Origin: Salinarimonas sp046292825
GTDB taxonomy: Bacteria > Pseudomonadota > Alphaproteobacteria > Rhizobiales > Beijerinckiaceae
DNA length: 64,000 bases
Reading direction: 5' to 3'
NCBI RefSeq assembly: GCF_046292825.1
Contig: NZ_JBKBQG010000006.1
Location: 62,001 to 126,000 of the forward strand
Part shown: positions 16,353 through 25,161 of the stretch, piece by piece
Layout: every line of letters begins with the position of its first letter
Position numbering within the stretch: position 1 is the stretch's first letter
Position numbers and translations under genes: made by a program
Notes under the pieces: generated by a model
Databases searched by the model: none
What the model was told of the DNA's origin: nothing
The model's input: only the letters and a program-made list of their open reading frames with translations

Positions 16353-18536
16353 TCACCCGTCCAAGCGGACGTCGAGGACGCAGACGAGGCCCTCCCGCGC
16401 GTAGTCGAAACGCACGTGCGGCGTGAGGCGCGCGATCAGGCGCGAGCCGAAGCCGGTGCGCGTCGGCGGGGTCACCGGCGGCCCGCCGCGCTCGGTCCAG
16501 ACGAGGCGCAGGTGCCGCTCGCTCCCCTCCTTGCGCAGCTCCCAGGCGATGTCGACCCGCCCCTCGGGGACCGACCCGGCGCCGTATTTTACCGCGTTGG
16601 TGCACAGCTCGTGCAGGACGAGCGCGAAGGTGAGGACCTGCTGCGGATCGATGGTGACCCGCGGACCCTGCGGCACGAACGCGCAGCCGGTGTCGTAGGG
16701 AGCGACGATCTCGGCGATCAGCGCATCGAGCGGCGCCGCGTCCCAACGGGTACGCGTGAGGAGATCCTGCGCCTTCCCCAGCGCCTGCAGGCGCGCCATG
16801 AACGTCTCGCGCGTCTGCGGGCCGTGACTGTGGCGGAAGGTCTGCAAGGCGATCGCCTGCACCATCGCCAGCGAGTTCTTCACGCGATGGTTGAGTTCGG
16901 CGATCAGCGTCTGCTGGCGCTGCTCGAGGCGCTTGAGCGCGGAGACGTCGACGACGCTCACGAGCGTCCGCTCCGCCCGCTCGCCCTCGAAGACGATCGT
17001 GAACATCGCGTCGAAGGGGCGCCCGCCGAAGGTGCACAGGGGCCCCTCGATCTGGACGAAGCGCTCGCCGCGCCACAAAGCCTCGAGTTCCTTCACGAAG
17101 ACGTCCTCGGCGCCCTCGGGGAACACCCGCGAGAGCGAGGCGAGGAAGCCCGCCTTGTCGTCGGCCTCGAACAGGCGCAGCGTGAAGCGGTTCACGTCGC
17201 GCAGGACGACGACATCCATCAGCTCGCGAACGAGCTGCGGGCGCTGCGCGAGATGGGCGCTCAAGTCGACGACGCCCTGCGCCCGCAACGCCTCCAGGCG
17301 ATCGAGGATCGCGGAGAAATCCTCGTCCCAGAGCGACACGCCGACGTGATCGAAGAGTGCGCGCGCCCGCGCCTCGCTCGCCGCCAGAGCGGCCTCCGCC
17401 TCGCGTCGCTCGGTGATGTCGATCACCGTCCCCACATAGCCGAGGAAGCGGCCGTCGGGCGAGAGGCGGGGCCGGGCGGAGTCGATCGCCCAGCGATAAA
17501 CGCCGTCGGCGCGGCGCAGGCGGTACTCGATCGAGAACGTCTCGCCGCGCGCGTTGGCCTCGGAGAACGCCCGCTTCACGTGCGCACGATCGTCGGGATG
17601 AACGGCGTCGAGCCAGCCGAAGCCGAGCCCGGTCTCCTCGCTCTGCCCGGTGAAGCGGAACCATCCCTCGTTCAGGAAGACGCAGCTGCCGTCCTCGCGC
17701 GTCACCCAGATCATCGAGGGCGAATGGTCGGCGATGTTGCGGAAGCGCGCCTCGCTCTCGATCAGCGCGCGCTCCGCGTTGCGCTCAGCGGTGATGTCGC
17801 GGAACACGATCGCGAAGCGGCCGTGGGGCTCGACCGGGGTGGCGAAGACGTCGAACCACCGCCCCATCGCCTCCGAGCCCTGCTCGAAGCGCAGCGTCCG
17901 CCGCTCGAGCCCGGCGCGGGCATAGATCTCGACCCAATGCGGCTCGAGATCGGGCACGAGCTCGAGCGCGGTGCGTCCGACCGCGGCGACGATGCCCGTC
18001 ATCTCCTCGAACAGGGCGTTCGTCTCGAGGAAACGATAGTCGCGCGCGCGCCCCTGGTCGTCGACGATCATCTCGCACAGACAGAAGCCGTCGTCGATCG
18101 CGTCGAAGATCGCGCGATGGCTCCCGTGCGGCTCGACGACGGGCTCGTCGGGGTCGGAGGAGAGGTCGACGTCGACGCCCTCGAGCGCGATCGCCCGGCC
18201 GGCCTCGTCCACCACGAGCCGCGCGCGGCTCGACACGAGCCGCACGCCGCCGTCGCGGCGCAGGATGCGGAAGCGGTGGGCGTGCCCCTCCCGCCGCGAG
18301 GAGAGCGTCTCGCTGACGGTGGCGATGACCCGCCCGCGATCGGCGGGATGCACGAGATCCGCGAAGGCCTGCAGGGTCACGGGCGCGCGGTCCGTCTCGG
18401 CCATGCCGTAGATGCGCCGCAATTCCTCCGACCAGTGGATCGTCCGCGTGGCGATGTCCCACCGCCAGGTGCCGACGCCGAGCCCTGCCGGGACGGAGGC
18501 GACGGCCAAGCCGAGCTCTCTCTCGTATCTGGTCAA
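16353..18536 (-). CDS. Multi-PAS HWE-type sensor histidine kinase
   Basis: Soluble sensor kinase of 727 residues with no transmembrane segment. Three recognisable PAS modules come first (about residues 15-130, 145-255 and 263-380; the third ends GYVGTVIDITERREAEAALA), then a diverged PAS-like segment to about residue 535. The HWE/HisKA_2 dimerisation helix has the phospho-acceptor His550 in ELNHRVKNSLAMVQAIALQT. The ATPase domain has an N-box HELCTNAVKYGA and the family WTE residues in LVWTERGGPP, and ends with GFGSRLIARLTPH. No response regulator is adjacent, so it is an orphan. In Alphaproteobacteria HWE kinases often feed PhyR or receiver-only proteins; whether this one does is inference. 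Confidence 0.9.
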   Translation of the reverse strand: MTRYERELGLAVASVPAGLGVGTWRWDIATRTIHWSEELRRIYGMAETDRAPVTLQAFADLVHPADRGRVIATVSETLSSRREGHAHRFRILRRDGGVRLVSSRARLVVDEAGRAIALEGVDVDLSSDPDEPVVEPHGSHRAIFDAIDDGFCLCEMIVDDQGRARDYRFLETNALFEEMTGIVAAVGRTALELVPDLEPHWVEIYARAGLERRTLRFEQGSEAMGRWFDVFATPVEPHGRFAIVFRDITAERNAERALIESEARFRNIADHSPSMIWVTREDGSCVFLNEGWFRFTGQSEETGLGFGWLDAVHPDDRAHVKRAFSEANARGETFSIEYRLRRADGVYRWAIDSARPRLSPDGRFLGYVGTVIDITERREAEAALAASEARARALFDHVGVSLWDEDFSAILDRLEALRAQGVVDLSAHLAQRPQLVRELMDVVVLRDVNRFTLRLFEADDKAGFLASLSRVFPEGAEDVFVKELEALWRGERFVQIEGPLCTFGGRPFDAMFTIVFEGERAERTLVSVVDVSALKRLEQRQQTLIAELNHRVKNSLAMVQAIALQTFRHSHGPQTRETFMARLQALGKAQDLLTRTRWDAAPLDALIAEIVAPYDTGCAFVPQGPRVTIDPQQVLTFALVLHELCTNAVKYGAGSVPEGRVDIAWELRKEGSERHLRLVWTERGGPPVTPPTRTGFGSRLIARLTPHVRFDYAREGLVCVLDVRLDG

Positions 18537-19019
18537 CGGCGACCTCGTCGGCGGAGGGATCTCGATCGGGGAGACGGGGCATAGTGACGAAAAGGGTCCT
18601 ATCGCGCAAGTCTCCGAATTGCCATAGAGGCGGGTCGATTATTGCGAAGTTTGCGAGCCGAGCGCGGCTCTACGCAGTGGGCGGGACGGTCTAGTTTGGA
18701 ATTCTCGAAAGGTGGAGCGCCGCATCGCCGGAAGGCGGCCGTCGCCGCCGCTCGCGAGCGTCGGGGCGCGCCGGCACGGCCGCCTTGCGGAGGAAGGCGT
18801 TATCGGTTAAGACCGCGCGACCCGGCGGGGCCGGCGCCGCGAGGCGGCGCGAGCCCGGCCGGTCGAGCTATGCCTTCGTCCGACGTCGAAGCGCCGGCCC
18901 GCTCGCGAGAGCGGACAGTCCGGCGTCTTCCCGTTCAGGGGGTCGCCGGCTGCGGCGGACGGGGGCGCATCGCAACACGAGCCGTCGGCGCACGCCCGCA
19001 AGGGCCTGAAGGAGCCTGA
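18537..19019 (+). other. Long intergenic region and leader upstream of rpsA
   Basis: No credible gene is seen here: the open frames are Arg/Ala/Gly-rich with no family pattern. A cmk gene, often found before rpsA, is absent. The last 200 bases are GC-rich and can pair in several ways (for example GGGGCCGGCGCCGCG with CGGCGCGAGCCCGGCC around 18,818-18,862). The final stretch carries the rpsA Shine-Dalgarno AAGGAGCCTGA. An autoregulatory S1 leader is possible but not demonstrated. Confidence 0.45.
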
Positions 19020-20720
19020 ATGTCCGCACAACAGCAGCACGCGCCCAGCCGCGAGGATTTCGCGGCGCTTCTCGAGGAATCGTTCAAGCTGAACGAAGTC
19101 GCGGAAGGATCGGTCGTCAAGGGCCGGGTGGTGGCGATCGAGAAGGACGTCGCCGTCATCGACATCGGCGCGAAGACCGAGGGTCGCGTCGCCCTCAAGG
19201 AATTCATCGGCCCCGGCCGCGACGAGCCGATCGACGTCGGCTCCGAGGTCGAGGTCTATGTCGACCGCGTCGAGAACGCGCTCGGCGAGGCGGTGATCTC
19301 GCGCGAGAAGGCGCGTCGCGAGGAGAGCTGGGTCAAGCTCGAGAAGGCCTTCGAGGCCAACGAGCGCGTCCAGGGCCTCATCTTCAACCAGGTCAAGGGC
19401 GGCTACACGGTCGACCTCGACGGCGCCGTGGCGTTCCTGCCGCGCTCGCAGGTCGACATCCGCCCCGTGCGCGACGTCACCCCGCTGATGGGCGTGCCCC
19501 AGCCGTTCCAGATCCTGAAGATGGACCGCCGCCGCGGCAACATCGTCGTGTCGCGCCGCACCGTGCTCGAGGAGAGCCGCGCCGAGCAGCGTTCCGAGCT
19601 CGTCGCCAACCTCGAGGAAGGCCAGGTCATCGACGGCGTCGTCAAGAACATCACCGAGTACGGCGCGTTCGTCGATCTCGGCGGGATCGACGGCCTGCTC
19701 CACGTCACCGACATGGCGTGGCGCCGCGTCAACCACCCGTCCGAGGTCGTGCAGATCGGTCAGACCGTCAAGGTCAAGATCATCAAGATCAACCACGAGA
19801 CGCACCGCATCTCGCTCGGCATCAAGCAGCTCCTCGCCGATCCGTGGGAGGGCATCGCCGCCCGCTACCCGGTCGACGCGCGCTTCAAGGGCCGCGTGAC
19901 GAACATCACCGATTACGGTGCGTTCGTCGAGCTCGAGCCGGGCATCGAAGGCCTGATCCACGTCTCCGAGATGTCCTGGACGAAGAAGAACGTCCATCCG
20001 GGCAAGATCGTCTCCACCTCCCAGGAGGTCGAGGTCCAGATCCTCGAGGTCGATCCGGTCAAGCGGCGCATCTCGCTCGGCCTCAAGCAGACCCTCCAGA
20101 ACCCCTGGGAGGCCTTCGCGGAGGCCCATCCGGTCGGCTCGGTGGTCGAGGGCGAGGTCAAGAACAAGACCGAGTTCGGTCTGTTCATCGGCCTCGAGGG
20201 CGACGTGGACGGCATGGTCCACCTGTCCGATCTCGACTGGAACCGTCCGGGCGAGCAGGTCATCGAGGAGTTCAAGAAGGGCGACGTCGTGCGCGCCCAG
20301 GTCCTCGACGTCGACATGGACAAGGAGCGCATCTCGCTCGGCATCAAGCAGCTCGCGGGCGATCCCTTCGCGGATGCCGGCGAGATCCGCAAGGGCCAGG
20401 TCGTGACCTGCGAGGTCACCGAGGTGAAGGAAGCCGGCATCGAGGTGAAGATCGTCGACACCGATCTCGGCACCTTCATCCGCCGCGCCGAGCTCGCCCG
20501 CGACCGCGGCGACCAGCGCCCCGAGCGCTTCGCGGTGGGCGACAAGGTGGATGCCCGCGTCACGCAGTTCGACCGCAAGGCGCGCCGCGTGCAGCTCTCC
20601 ATCAAGGCGCTCGAGATGGCCGAGGAGAAGGAGGCGATCGCCCAGTACGGGTCGACCGATTCCGGCGCCTCACTCGGCGACATCCTCGGCGCGGCCCTCA
20701 AGGCCCGCGACACGAAGTGA
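19020..20720 (+). CDS. rpsA: 30S ribosomal protein S1
   Basis: Ribosomal protein that binds mRNA and aids initiation on structured or weak leaders. The 566 residues contain six S1/OB domains. The first two are the diverged, ribosome-binding ones; the later ones carry the repeated KNITEYGAFVDLGG, TNITDYGAFVELEPG and KNKTEFGLFIGLEGD motifs, with RISLGIKQ ends. Length and domain count match the family. The start at 19020 has AAGGAGCCTGA directly upstream. A long non-coding leader precedes it and an intrinsic terminator follows, so it is likely monocistronic. Confidence 0.97.
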   Translation: MSAQQQHAPSREDFAALLEESFKLNEVAEGSVVKGRVVAIEKDVAVIDIGAKTEGRVALKEFIGPGRDEPIDVGSEVEVYVDRVENALGEAVISREKARREESWVKLEKAFEANERVQGLIFNQVKGGYTVDLDGAVAFLPRSQVDIRPVRDVTPLMGVPQPFQILKMDRRRGNIVVSRRTVLEESRAEQRSELVANLEEGQVIDGVVKNITEYGAFVDLGGIDGLLHVTDMAWRRVNHPSEVVQIGQTVKVKIIKINHETHRISLGIKQLLADPWEGIAARYPVDARFKGRVTNITDYGAFVELEPGIEGLIHVSEMSWTKKNVHPGKIVSTSQEVEVQILEVDPVKRRISLGLKQTLQNPWEAFAEAHPVGSVVEGEVKNKTEFGLFIGLEGDVDGMVHLSDLDWNRPGEQVIEEFKKGDVVRAQVLDVDMDKERISLGIKQLAGDPFADAGEIRKGQVVTCEVTEVKEAGIEVKIVDTDLGTFIRRAELARDRGDQRPERFAVGDKVDARVTQFDRKARRVQLSIKALEMAEEKEAIAQYGSTDSGASLGDILGAALKARDTK

Positions 20721-20760
20721 GCCACGAAGCCGCCGCGTGCGGCTTGTGACGAGAACCCGG

Positions 20761-20789
20761 AGCCCCGCGCGGATCTTCCGCGCGGGGCT
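20761..20789 (+). terminator. Rho-independent terminator of rpsA
   Basis: Perfect 12-bp arms AGCCCCGCGCGG/CCGCGCGGGGCT (20761-20772 with 20778-20789) with a 5-base loop, then TCTCGTTT. It begins 40 bases after the rpsA stop. The T-rich tract is interrupted, but the stem is very strong. Confidence 0.82.
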
Positions 20790-20923
20790 TCTCGTTTGCG
20801 ATGGACGACGCAGCGGCCGGAGGCGATCTCGTCGCGGGCGCCGCCCGTCCGTCACCCTTGCCCTCACCCCTCCCCGCTTCTAGTTTGCCGCGGGCGGGCG
20901 GGGACGGCTCCCTCAGGAGGAAG

Positions 20924-21913
20924 ATGGCACTCATGCCGAGCGATGCGGAATATCTCGCCGACCGTCGGCGCATCCGGCGCAAGCTCTCGTTCTGGCGGGT
21001 GATCGGCGTCCTCGCCGTGATCGCGGCGCTGGTGGCCGTGGGCTGGCGCTTCGCCGACATCTCGACCGATCGCTTCACCGGCGCGCGCGATCACGTGGCG
21101 CGGGTCGAGGTCAGCGGCCTCATCACGAGCGACCGGCGCTTCGTCGAGATGCTCGACGAGATCGGCGAGAGCCGCACCACCCGCGGCGTCGTCGTCTCGA
21201 TCAACAGCCCCGGCGGCACGGTGACGGGCTCCGAGGAGCTCTACCACGCCCTGCGCCGGCTCGCCGAGCGCAAGCCCCTCGTCGCCTTCGTCGACGGCAG
21301 CGCGGCGTCGGGCGCCTACATCGCCGCCCTCGCCTCCGATCGCATCATCGCGCGCGAGACCGCGATCGTCGGCTCGATCGGCGTGATCTTCCAGATGCCG
21401 AACGTGGTCGAGCTGCTCGATTCGCTCGGCATCGTCGTGCGCGAGGTGAAGTCGGCGCCGCTCAAGGCGGCCCCCTCCCCGCTCACCGTGCCGCCGCCGG
21501 GCGCCTTCGAGGCGCTGCAGGTCGTGGTGGACGACACCTATGCCTGGTTCGTGGAGCTCGTCGACGCGCGCCGCCCCCAGCTCGGCGGCCCCGCGCTCGC
21601 CCAGGTGGCGGACGGGCGCGTCTGGAACGGGCGCCAGAGCGTCTCGCTCGGCCTCGTCGACGCGCTCGGCACCGAGCGCGACGCGATCGCCTGGCTCGAA
21701 GTGGAGCGCGACATGCCCACGGACCTGCCGGTGCGCAATTGGGAGCCGCGGCGCGAGCGCTCCACCTTCGGCTTCGTCCAGGCGCTCGCGACCGGCGCGC
21801 GGGCCCTCGGATTCGAAGACGTCGCCGCCGCCCTCCTCCAGGCGCACGCCGCTTCGCGCTTCAACCAGCTTGACGGACTGCTCGCCATCTGGCAGCCTCG
21901 CGCTGAAAATTGA
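20924..21913 (+). CDS. sppA: Signal peptide peptidase SppA (short form)
   Basis: Inner-membrane serine protease that degrades leftover signal peptides. The 329 residues have one N-terminal membrane anchor (about residues 22-45). The single S49 domain has SINSPGGTVTGSEELYHAL, the nucleophile Ser in DGSAASGAYIAALASD, and the general-base Lys region EVKSAPLKAAPSPL, as in short-form bacterial SppA. The start at 20924 follows AGGAGGA (20915-20921); an upstream in-frame ATG at 20801 gives an unlikely Pro/Ser-rich extension. It leads the compact unit sppA-ihfB-lapA-ornithine cyclodeaminase family gene. Confidence 0.93.
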   Translation: MALMPSDAEYLADRRRIRRKLSFWRVIGVLAVIAALVAVGWRFADISTDRFTGARDHVARVEVSGLITSDRRFVEMLDEIGESRTTRGVVVSINSPGGTVTGSEELYHALRRLAERKPLVAFVDGSAASGAYIAALASDRIIARETAIVGSIGVIFQMPNVVELLDSLGIVVREVKSAPLKAAPSPLTVPPPGAFEALQVVVDDTYAWFVELVDARRPQLGGPALAQVADGRVWNGRQSVSLGLVDALGTERDAIAWLEVERDMPTDLPVRNWEPRRERSTFGFVQALATGARALGFEDVAAALLQAHAASRFNQLDGLLAIWQPRAEN

Positions 21914-21939
21914 TAAATATCAAGGCGCTAGCTAAATCG

Positions 21940-22272
21940 ATGATAAAATCCGAGCTCGTCCTGCGGATCGCCGAGCAGAATCCGCATCTCTACCAACGCG
22001 ACGTCGAGAACATCGTCAACGCGATCCTCGACACGATCGCGGATGCGCTCGCGCGGGGCGACCGGGTGGAGTTGCGCGGCTTCGGGGCGTTCTCGGTCAA
22101 GCGGCGGGACGCGCGCGTCGGCCGCAATCCGCGCACGGGCGAGACGGTGAGCGTGGCCGAGAAGGCGATCCCCGTCTTCAAGACGGGCAAGGAGATGCGC
22201 GTGCGGCTCAATGCCGGGATGGCGCCCGCGATGGCCGGAGCTTCGCAGACGCTTGCCGCCGCGGCCAAGTGA
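21940..22272 (+). CDS. ihfB: Integration host factor subunit beta
   Basis: DNA-bending nucleoid protein that works as a heterodimer with IHF-alpha. The 110 residues begin MIKSELVLRIAEQNPHLYQR and include the DNA-contact segment RNPRTGETVSV and the preceding ELRGFGAFSVKRR, all diagnostic of IHF-beta. The start at 21940 was preferred to an ATG at 21910 because MIKSEL is the family N-terminus. The C-terminal Ala-rich tail (AMAGASQTLAAAAK) is longer than in enteric homologues. A 14-bp palindrome TTGATAAATATCAA spans the sppA stop just upstream; it does not match the IHF consensus exactly, so autoregulation through it is not claimed. Confidence 0.95.
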   Translation: MIKSELVLRIAEQNPHLYQRDVENIVNAILDTIADALARGDRVELRGFGAFSVKRRDARVGRNPRTGETVSVAEKAIPVFKTGKEMRVRLNAGMAPAMAGASQTLAAAAK

Positions 22273-22285
22273 GGGGGGCCTCGTC

Positions 22286-22642
22286 ATGATCCGCGTCATC
22301 AATCTCCTCGTCCTCGTCGCGGTCGCGATCGTGGTCGTGCTCTTCGCGCTCGCGAACCGCGCGCCGACGACGATCTCGCTCGACCCCTTCTACCCGGACG
22401 CGCCGGCCTGGACCGTGTCCGCCCCGACCTGGATCGTCCTGCTCGCCACCCTCGCGCTCGGCGTGATCCTCGGCGGCGTCGCGGCCTGGCTCGTCCAGGG
22501 CAAGCACCGCCGGCTCGAGCGCGTCTACAAGCGCGAGGCGCGCGATCTGCGCTCGGAGATGGAGCGCGCGCGCGAGAAGGAGGCGGCGACGGGTCTGCCG
22601 GCGCTCACCGCCCCGGTCGGCACCTCGGTCACCACCCGATGA
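22286..22642 (+). CDS. LapA domain (DUF1049) membrane protein
   Basis: A small inner-membrane protein of 118 residues with two hydrophobic helices (about residues 5-24 and 45-72) separated by a short periplasmic loop carrying PTTISLDPFYPD, and a basic cytoplasmic tail with a short coiled coil. Length, topology and the ALANRAPTTISLDPF stretch fit the LapA/DUF1049 family; the enteric homologue helps LapB control LpxC and lipopolysaccharide assembly. Role by homology only. It lies 13 bases after ihfB and overlaps the next gene by ATGA. Confidence 0.85.
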   Translation: MIRVINLLVLVAVAIVVVLFALANRAPTTISLDPFYPDAPAWTVSAPTWIVLLATLALGVILGGVAAWLVQGKHRRLERVYKREARDLRSEMERAREKEAATGLPALTAPVGTSVTTR

Positions 22643-23592
22643 GGGTGATCGACGCCGCCGCGATCGACGCCGCGCTCGATTTCGACGCCCTCGTGGACGC
22701 CCTCGCCGAGGGCTTCGCGTCGGACCTCGTCGCGCCCGTCCGCCACCACCACGGCATCGCCCGCCCCGACGGCGAGGCGACGCTTCTCCTGATGCCGGCC
22801 TGGACGAAGGAGGGCGCGGGCGCCGACGGGGCGGTCGGCGTCAAGATGGTCACCGTGTTTCCCGGCAACGGAGCCCGCGGCCTGCCCTCCGTGCAGGGCG
22901 TCTACCTCGTCATGGACGGGGAGACCGGCACGCCGCGCGCGGTGCTCGACGGCGCGCGCCTGACGCTGTGGCGCACCGCCTGCGCCTCCGCGCTCGCCGC
23001 CCGCCATCTCGCCCGCGCGGACGCCGCCACCATGACCATGGTCGGCGCCGGCGCGCTCGCGCCCTTCCTGATCCGCGCGCATGGGAGCCAGCGGCCGATC
23101 GCGCGCGTGCTCCTCTGGAACCGTCGGCCCGAGAGCGCCCGCGCCCTCGCCGCGCGGCTGCGCGACGAAGGGCTTCCGGTCGAGGCGACGGAGGATCTCG
23201 AGGAAGCCGTGCGCGCCTCCGATCTCGTCTCCTGCGCCACGCTCTCCCGCGAGCCCCTGGTGCGCGGCGCCTGGCTGCGCCCGGGCGCCCATCTCGATCT
23301 CGTCGGCGCCTTCAACCTGTCCATGCGCGAGGCCGACGACGAGGCCCTGCGCCGCGCCCTCGTCCATGTCGACACGCCCGCGGCGCTCTCCGAGGGCGGC
23401 GACGTCGCCATCGCGCTGCGGGACGGGGCGATCGGACGCGAGGCGGTGCGCGGCGATCTCTTCGGGCTGTGCCGCGGCACCGTTCCCGGCCGGGAATCTC
23501 CCGAGGCGATCACGCTCTTCAAGTCGGTCGGCGCCGCGATCGAGGACCTCGTCGCGGCCATGGCGGTGATGAAGCGTCTGCCGGCGGCGTGA
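22639..23592 (+). CDS. Ornithine cyclodeaminase / mu-crystallin family protein
   Basis: A predicted NAD(P)-dependent enzyme of 317 residues. The family catalyses ornithine cyclodeamination, alanine dehydrogenation or reduction of cyclic imines, so the substrate is open. Visible hallmarks are GVKMVTVFPGN near residue 68, GVYLVMDGETGTPRAVLDG with LTLWRTACASALAARHLAR near residues 87-125, a Rossmann motif MVGAGALAPF, and the C-terminal ESPEAITLFKSVGAAIEDL. The Rossmann loop reads GAGALA instead of the commoner GxGxQA. It overlaps lapA by four bases (ATGA) and ends the sppA operon; the connection with the envelope genes is unclear. Confidence 0.88.
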   Translation: MRVIDAAAIDAALDFDALVDALAEGFASDLVAPVRHHHGIARPDGEATLLLMPAWTKEGAGADGAVGVKMVTVFPGNGARGLPSVQGVYLVMDGETGTPRAVLDGARLTLWRTACASALAARHLARADAATMTMVGAGALAPFLIRAHGSQRPIARVLLWNRRPESARALAARLRDEGLPVEATEDLEEAVRASDLVSCATLSREPLVRGAWLRPGAHLDLVGAFNLSMREADDEALRRALVHVDTPAALSEGGDVAIALRDGAIGREAVRGDLFGLCRGTVPGRESPEAITLFKSVGAAIEDLVAAMAVMKRLPAA

Positions 23593-23759
23593 CGCGCGGT
23601 CGCGCCGGCGGCGAGAATCCTTTCCGTTCTTCGGCAGATCCCGGACGGCCGCGCTCTCATCGCAGCGCCGTGGCGCGCGGTTGCGCGCTCAGGCCGCGAA
23701 TGTATTCTCAAAAGCAGCCAAGTTCTCGCGAAGCTTTCCGCCCGCGCTCTCATCGAATT

Positions 23760-23784
23760 GGAACTCGTTAGCCCAGCATTTGTT
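23760..23784 (+). promoter_or_regulatory. EcfG-type general stress promoter
   Basis: GGAAC at 23760-23764, a 16-base spacer, then TGTT at 23781-23784 match the alphaproteobacterial EcfG consensus (GGAAC-N16/17-CGTT) except for the first base of the -10 element. It sits about 30 bases upstream of a DUF2382 stress gene, the correct place for a promoter. Match to the consensus is seen; activity is inferred. Confidence 0.6.
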
Positions 23785-23815
23785 TGACCGCCTCCAGTGA
23801 ACAGGGCTCGAGGCG

Positions 23816-24190
23816 ATGCAAAATACCAAGGATGAAGCCGTCCTTCCCATAGCCGAGGAGGTGCTCCGCGCCGAAAAGCGCGACCGCGTCGGCCGTGTGC
23901 GGGTGCGCACGACCACGCAGGAGCATCGCGAAATCGTCGCGCAGGATCTGGCGCGCGACGAGGTGAGCGTGGAGCGCGTGGCCGTCGACCGCGAGGTCGA
24001 TGCCGTCCCCGCGATCCGCGAGGAAGGCGACGTCACCATAATCCCCGTTCTCGAGGAGGTCCTCGTGGTCGAGAAGCGTCTCGTCCTCAAGGAGGAGCTC
24101 CACATCCGTCGCCGGCGGACGACCGAGCACGTCGAGGAGCCCGTCACGATCCGCCGCCAGCACGCCGTCGTCGATCGCCCGCAGGACTGA
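23816..24190 (+). CDS. DUF2382 (YsnF/AvaK-type) stress protein
   Basis: A 124-residue soluble protein made almost entirely of a DUF2382 domain: an initial VLPIAEEVLRAEKRDRVGRV, a middle VSVERVAVDREVDAVPAIRE and a final VEKRLVLKEELHIRRRR. The alternating charged beta pattern EEPVTIRRQ is characteristic. Members are induced by desiccation, heat or salt in several bacteria, but no biochemical activity is established. The start at 23816 follows a weak purine-rich GGCTCGAGGCG. An EcfG-like promoter lies immediately upstream, and a second, longer DUF2382 gene follows 56 bases downstream. Confidence 0.85.
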   Translation: MQNTKDEAVLPIAEEVLRAEKRDRVGRVRVRTTTQEHREIVAQDLARDEVSVERVAVDREVDAVPAIREEGDVTIIPVLEEVLVVEKRLVLKEELHIRRRRTTEHVEEPVTIRRQHAVVDRPQD

Positions 24191-24246
24191 CCGACCCGCG
24201 CGTCGCGCGGCGCGGCCCCCCACCGATCAAGATCAGGAGCACTCCC

Positions 24247-25080
24247 ATGACACGCACCGTCACCGCCTATTACGACAGTCGCAGCGACGCCGAGGCCGCC
24301 TCCCAGCGCCTCGTCCAGGCCGGTATCGCCGCCGACCGGATCCGCATCCACGGCCGCGAATCCGGGACCGAGCGGCGCCCCGAGGAGGAGAAGGGCTTCT
24401 TCGAGCAGCTCGGCGAACTCTTCGTGCCCGAGGAGGACCGCCATACCTATTCGGAAGGCGTGAACCGCGGCGGCTACGTCCTCTCCGTCAGCGCCGGCGA
24501 GAACGAGGCGGCCGTCGTCGCCGACATCCTCGAGAAGACGAACGCCGTCGAGCTCGACGCCCGCGAGCAGGAATGGCGCTCCCAGGGTTGGCAGGGCTAT
24601 TCGGCCAATGCGGGCGCCACCCGCACCTCCCCGACCGGGCCCGCCACCGGCGCGACGGCGCGCGGCGACGGCGACGCGACCATCCCGATCGCCGAGGAGC
24701 GGATGCGCGTCGGCAAGCGCGAGACCGGCCACGGCCGCGTGCGCGTGCGCTCCTACGTGGTCGAGACCCCGGTCGAGAAGGACGTCACCCTGCGCGACGA
24801 GACGGTCCACGTCGACCGCAAGCCCGTCGATCGCGCCGCCGGCAGCGCCGACCGCGTCTTCCAGGATCGCACCGTCGAGGTGGAGGAGCACCGCGAGGAG
24901 CCTGTCGTCTCCAAGGAGGCGCGGATCAAGGAGGAGCTGCGCATCTCCAAGGAAGGCGGCGAGCGCACCGAGCGCGTCCGCGACAGCGTCCGCCGCACGG
25001 AGGTCGACGTCGAAGACGAGCGCCGCGGCCGTTCCCCGCAAGCCCCGCGCGGCGACCACGGCGCCGGCCAGCGCTTCTGA
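24247..25080 (+). CDS. Two-domain stress protein: GS17M/YflT-like N-domain plus DUF2382
   Basis: The 277-residue protein has an N-terminal ferredoxin-like domain (about residues 1-95) starting TVTAYYDSRSDAEAASQRLV, as in general stress protein 17M/YflT. A linker of low complexity (NAGATRTSPTGPATGATARG) follows, then a DUF2382 domain (about residues 140-250) starting IPIAEERMRVGKRETGHGRV. The tail is Arg/Asp-rich and probably disordered. The start at 24247 follows AGGAGCACTCCC. It is probably co-transcribed with the shorter DUF2382 gene from the EcfG-like promoter, and a strong terminator follows. No enzymatic motif is seen; role in stress survival is inferred from family and promoter. Confidence 0.85.
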   Translation: MTRTVTAYYDSRSDAEAASQRLVQAGIAADRIRIHGRESGTERRPEEEKGFFEQLGELFVPEEDRHTYSEGVNRGGYVLSVSAGENEAAVVADILEKTNAVELDAREQEWRSQGWQGYSANAGATRTSPTGPATGATARGDGDATIPIAEERMRVGKRETGHGRVRVRSYVVETPVEKDVTLRDETVHVDRKPVDRAAGSADRVFQDRTVEVEEHREEPVVSKEARIKEELRISKEGGERTERVRDSVRRTEVDVEDERRGRSPQAPRGDHGAGQRF

Positions 25081-25106
25081 TCGCGCGCAAGATCGAAGAC
25101 AAAGCG

Positions 25107-25135
25107 ACCCCGGCCCACGTGAGGGCCGGGGTTTT
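25107..25135 (+). terminator. Rho-independent terminator of the DUF2382 operon
   Basis: Arms ACCCCGGCCC/GGGCCGGGGT (25107-25116 with 25123-25132) with a 6-base loop are followed by a run of T ending at 25135. It lies 27 bases past the stop and separates the unit from the convergent cpdR gene. Confidence 0.85.
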
Positions 25136-25161
25136 CGCGTGGGCGGTCGCTGACCGAAACC

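Noticed and set aside
18642..19019. A 125-residue frame ending at the rpsA start
   Set aside because: No cytidylate kinase or other family pattern; Arg/Ala/Gly-rich composition; more likely leader sequence.
21914..21927. TTGATAAATATCAA as an IHF autoregulatory site before ihfB
   Set aside because: It is a good palindrome but fails the WATCAANNNNTTR consensus on both strands, so it is noted in the gene entry only.
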